A DNA stretch of 64,000 nt from Rhodothermales bacterium. Its GTDB lineage: Bacteria; Bacteroidota; Rhodothermia; Rhodothermales; UBA10348. Positions 61,480 to 64,000 of this stretch are shown here, in pieces. The position numbers and the translations under genes were made by a program. The notes beneath the pieces are model-generated. The model saw only the letters and a list, made by a program, of their open reading frames with translations, did not search any database and was not told the origin of the DNA. The stretch covers positions 357,679-421,678 of the forward strand of contig JAEPNP010000005.1 of the NCBI GenBank assembly GCA_017643395.1, in the 5' to 3' direction. The first letter of the stretch is position 1. Each line of letters begins with the position of its first letter.

Positions 61480-62610
61480 ATGACCATTGACCGCAGGCGT
61501 TTCCTTGGATCGGCATTGCTCGGAGGATCGGCGCTCATGGCTGCGCCGGGGATGGTGGCCAAAGCGGCCCGGCGCCGCTCGATGCGCATCCTGATCCTCG
61601 GCGGCACCGGCTTCATCGGACCGCACATGGTCCAGACGGCGATCGACCGCGGGCATACCGTGACGCTTTTCAACCGTGGGCGTACGAACACCCATCTCTT
61701 CCCGGGGGTGGAGAAGCTGGTAGGAGACCGCAATGGCCAGTTGGAGGCGCTGGAAGGCCGGTCCTGGGATGTTGTGATCGACAACAGCGGCTACTACAAG
61801 TCTCACGTGCGCATGTCGGCGGAGGCTCTGAGAGACTCGGTGGATCACTACCTGTTCACCTCCACCATCGATGCGTATCGGGATTTCAATACCCCGTTCT
61901 TCGACGACTCCTATCCCCTGCATCCGGCGGATCCCGACCGGCCGGACGACCCCCGTCGATTCTACGGGCAGTTGAAGGCCGACTGCGAGCGCATCGTCCG
62001 GGAGATCTATCCGAACAACTCGACCCAGGTGCGTCCGGGCTGGATCGTCGGTCCTGGCGACAACAATCACCTGATGACCTATTGGGTGGTGCGCATCAAT
62101 CGGGGCGGTGAGGTGCTGGCTCCCGGATCACCGGATGATTACATGCAGCTGACTGATGCGCGCGATCTGGCCGAGTGGTACATCCACATCGCCGAAAACC
62201 AGGTCTTTGGTCAGTTCAGTGCGGTCGGGCCCGTGATGACATGGGCGGAATGGCTGTATGGCATGCGGGCCGTGACGCCGGCCGATGTGAAATTCACTTG
62301 GGTCGACGCGGATTTCCTGCTGGAGCACGATGCCAAACCCTGGACCGACATTCCCATCTGGTGGCCGACGCGCAACAACTGGGGACCGCCCTCCTATGGA
62401 GGCATTGTCGGCGGGGAGGGCGCGTTTTCCATTGACGGATCGAAGGCCCGGGCCCACGGTCTGAACCACCGTACCGTGGCAGACACGGCCAAATCGACGT
62501 TGGACTGGTACTGGCAAACGTTCGACGCCTGGCCGGAGGACCGGAGGCCGGGCTTTTCGGCAGCGAGGGAGCGGGAGCTGCTCGAGGCGTGGCATGCAAC
62601 GCAGGGCTAG
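61480..62610 (+). CDS. Tat-exported NAD-dependent epimerase/dehydratase-like protein
   Basis: A 376-residue protein. A twin-arginine signal (DRRRFLGSALLGGSALMA) precedes a complete Rossmann extended-SDR domain: ILILGGTGFIGPHMVQTA, VTLFNRG, VIDNSGYYKSHV, HYLFTSTIDAYRD, and RPGWIVGPGDNN. The catalytic YxxxK region reads FYGQLKADCERIV (Tyr-Gly-Gln-Leu-Lys), so it is intact. Export of an SDR with a bound dinucleotide is unusual but known for Tat substrates such as glucose-fructose oxidoreductase. Similar proteins occur in Bacteroidota and Planctomycetes with unknown substrates. It overlaps the serine hydrolase gene by 17 bases. Confidence 0.88.
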   Translation: MTIDRRRFLGSALLGGSALMAAPGMVAKAARRRSMRILILGGTGFIGPHMVQTAIDRGHTVTLFNRGRTNTHLFPGVEKLVGDRNGQLEALEGRSWDVVIDNSGYYKSHVRMSAEALRDSVDHYLFTSTIDAYRDFNTPFFDDSYPLHPADPDRPDDPRRFYGQLKADCERIVREIYPNNSTQVRPGWIVGPGDNNHLMTYWVVRINRGGEVLAPGSPDDYMQLTDARDLAEWYIHIAENQVFGQFSAVGPVMTWAEWLYGMRAVTPADVKFTWVDADFLLEHDAKPWTDIPIWWPTRNNWGPPSYGGIVGGEGAFSIDGSKARAHGLNHRTVADTAKSTLDWYWQTFDAWPEDRRPGFSAARERELLEAWHATQG

Positions 62611-63727
62611 GTTCGTCCTTCTGGCGGTGCTCCTGTGCGCTCCGCCGGCACTCGCGCAGTCGAGTGCCGAGCTCGAGCGTGTCTTGTCGGCAGCGCTTGA
62701 CGAGACGGGGGTGCCGGGATTGCGGGCGGCGATTCGCCTGCCGGACGGCCGGGTCGTAACCGGCGCGGTGGGGGTGGCCGACAAACAGACCGGCCAGCCG
62801 CTGGATGATCTGATCGGCATGCCGGGCGGAAGTACCGGGAAGACCTTCGTCGCAGCCCTGACCATGCTGTTGGTGGAGGACGGCACGCTCAGTCTTCGGG
62901 ATCACGCTTCGAAGTGGATCGGAGACCGGGACTGGTTTGATCGACTTCCGAATGCAGATGAGATCCGGATCCACCATCTCCTTTCCCATAGCTCGGGAAT
63001 TGGCGACTACCCGGCTACCATGCGGTTCAACATGGCCATGGTGTCCCGCGCCGTTCGTAGCGGCAGCGCCTATTTCGAACCGGAAGAGCTGATCCGCTTC
63101 GGGCTGGACCGAAAGCCGTATCACGAGCCTGGAGACGGGTATGTCTACACGGACATCGGCTATCTGCTGCTGGGCCTGATTATCGAGCAGGCTTCCGGGG
63201 ATGAGTATTACACCCTTCTGGAGGAGCGCATTCTCGATCCGCATGGCTTGTCCAGGGTACGCGCGCAACGGGAATCCGTGCTGCAGGACATCGCGACCGG
63301 ATACTCCGGCCGAGGCAGCACGATCAAGAAAGACGGACGCATGAAGTTCGACCCGCGCTCGGAGTGGACCGGAGGCGGATTGGTCACGACACCGACCATG
63401 CTGGTTGAGTTTATGGCGGCCCTCGGCGAAGGCCGGATTGTCTCACCGGACAGCTTCCGCCGCATGGTGGAACTCGGCTGGCAGAATCCGGAGCACCCGG
63501 CATTTCACTACGGTCTGGGCCTGTTCGTGGACAACCACGGCGAGACGCTCAGCCACGGTGGGCTCTGGCCGGGTTTCCGATCGCACATGGTCTACGACGT
63601 GCCGACCGGCATTGCGGTAGCCATTCAGACCAACCGCGACAATCGGGTTGACCTGGAGGGCTTGTCGGCGCGCGTGGCGGAGGTGGCATCGGCGGAAATG
63701 GCTGCGCGGATCCGGGCCGCGATGTGA
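62594..63727 (+). CDS. Exported serine hydrolase, class C beta-lactamase-like family
   Basis: A 377-residue secreted enzyme. The signal peptide ends at PALAQ (about residue 22). The nucleophile motif is STGK in GGSTGKTFVAAL (about residue 81). The second motif is YTD in VYTDIGYLLLG, where many relatives have YxN. The third box probably lies in the late GETLSHGGLWPGF (HGG, replacing KTG). Peptidases, esterases and beta-lactamases share this fold; the substrate cannot be told. Start overlaps the epimerase gene by 17 bases, so the two are probably translated together. Confidence 0.9.
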   Translation: MQRRARFVLLAVLLCAPPALAQSSAELERVLSAALDETGVPGLRAAIRLPDGRVVTGAVGVADKQTGQPLDDLIGMPGGSTGKTFVAALTMLLVEDGTLSLRDHASKWIGDRDWFDRLPNADEIRIHHLLSHSSGIGDYPATMRFNMAMVSRAVRSGSAYFEPEELIRFGLDRKPYHEPGDGYVYTDIGYLLLGLIIEQASGDEYYTLLEERILDPHGLSRVRAQRESVLQDIATGYSGRGSTIKKDGRMKFDPRSEWTGGGLVTTPTMLVEFMAALGEGRIVSPDSFRRMVELGWQNPEHPAFHYGLGLFVDNHGETLSHGGLWPGFRSHMVYDVPTGIAVAIQTNRDNRVDLEGLSARVAEVASAEMAARIRAAM

Positions 63728-64000
63728 GGGCTGGGCGCTGGGGCGGGGCGGGCGCGACGGTCGGGGCGCGGCGGGGCGGAGCGCGGCGGGCGCGACGGTC
63801 GGAGCGCGGCGGGGCGCTGGGGCGCGGCGGGGCGTTCGGGCGCGGCGGTCGGGGCGCGGCGGGGCGCTGGGGCGCCCCGGGAGTGGAATAGCGCCCCCGG
63901 ATTACACAACGCTGAGCGCTGGGGGGGTAGATTCTCGTCTAGTTGAAACTAGATATAGCAAGGGGTTCCTTCCCGGGTGAGTTACGACGTCACCAGAAAG
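63728..64000. other. 273-base non-coding tail with GC-rich low-complexity DNA
   Basis: Bases 63728-63880 are a purine/GC low-complexity tract built of GGGGCGCGGCG- and GGCGCTGGG-like words. Then comes one copy of the 25-base palindromic core, then AT-richer DNA with an imperfect inverted repeat CTAGTTGAAACTAGAT (about 63939). No start of a following gene can be confirmed before the window ends. Confidence 0.75.
63883..63907. repeat. Single copy of the 25-bp palindromic core found in the 9.8-10.1 kb array
   Basis: The core starts GTGGAATAGC and ends GATTACAC, with the same 25-base length as the array copies. It is preceded by CGGGA like the array linkers (CTCCCGA). This shows the element is dispersed in the genome, not confined to one array. 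Confidence 0.85.

Noticed and set aside
63648..63980. Gly/Arg-rich open frame at the window end
   Set aside because: It reads the GC-rich low-complexity tract and overlaps the serine hydrolase 3' end; no coding signal.

Overview
The window is about 64 kb of GC-rich bacterial chromosome with tightly packed protein genes and no rRNA, tRNA, prophage or transposase visible. The gene set points to the Bacteroidota, most likely the Rhodothermia/Rhodothermales side of the phylum. The evidence is a giant two-component kinase with a periplasmic Reg_prop propeller, a DUF5916/CBM9-like outer-membrane protein, a Bacteroidota-type GNAT with a Cys-rich tail, many starts without a clear Shine-Dalgarno, and many small lipoproteins and Tat-exported enzymes. 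The placement is an inference from gene content, not from a marker tree.

Layout. 1-5 kb: 3' end of nrfA (nitrite to ammonia), an NDH-2 NADH dehydrogenase, an MscS channel, an unknown secreted protein and an AlkC-type DNA glycosylase with an Ig-like tail. 5-10 kb: a DoxX membrane protein fused to a carbohydrate-binding-like domain, ArfB, a PnuC-family transporter translationally coupled to a thiamine-binding protein (so probably a thiamine transporter), glycerate kinase and an exported amidohydrolase. 9.7-11 kb: two different intergenic tandem-repeat arrays flank an EVE-domain gene. 11-21.5 kb: two exported proteins, then a signalling block of HD-GYP regulator, HDOD regulator and propeller histidine kinase in one direction, with a NarL-type regulator and a sensorless histidine kinase beside it. 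21.7-28 kb: a serine hydrolase, an M14 carboxypeptidase, a zinc-ribbon protein, a lipoprotein and a RibD/DHFR-like reductase. 28-35.7 kb: a small coiled-coil protein with its own terminator, a PoxB-like pyruvate oxidase, and a run of small lipoprotein, membrane, EEP nuclease/phosphatase, NTF2-like, DUF2164 and SDR genes. 35.6-41 kb: a pair of MHYT-type sensor genes and a DUF5916 protein. 41-46 kb: phosphate scavenging (PhoX-like enzyme and a 5'-nucleotidase split over two genes), an Arg-rich Spy/CpxP-like protein and aroC. 46-52.5 kb: GNAT, a repeat-rich acidic protein, DUF427, an RluA/TruC pseudouridine synthase, an Hpt-domain protein, DUF3179 and DoxX. 52.5-63.7 kb: LhgO with a Tat-exported PLP enzyme, a carbamoyltransferase group, valS, a Tat-exported epimerase-like protein and a serine hydrolase.

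The main functional themes are phosphorelay and probable cyclic-di-GMP signalling (three kinases, three receivers, one Hpt and one extra MHYT-like protein), exported hydrolases for peptides, nucleotides and phosphate, and vitamin uptake. The most unusual DNA is a roughly 52-bp tandem array at 9808-10139. Its 25-bp core is an imperfect palindrome, and a single copy recurs about 54 kb away at 63883-63907.
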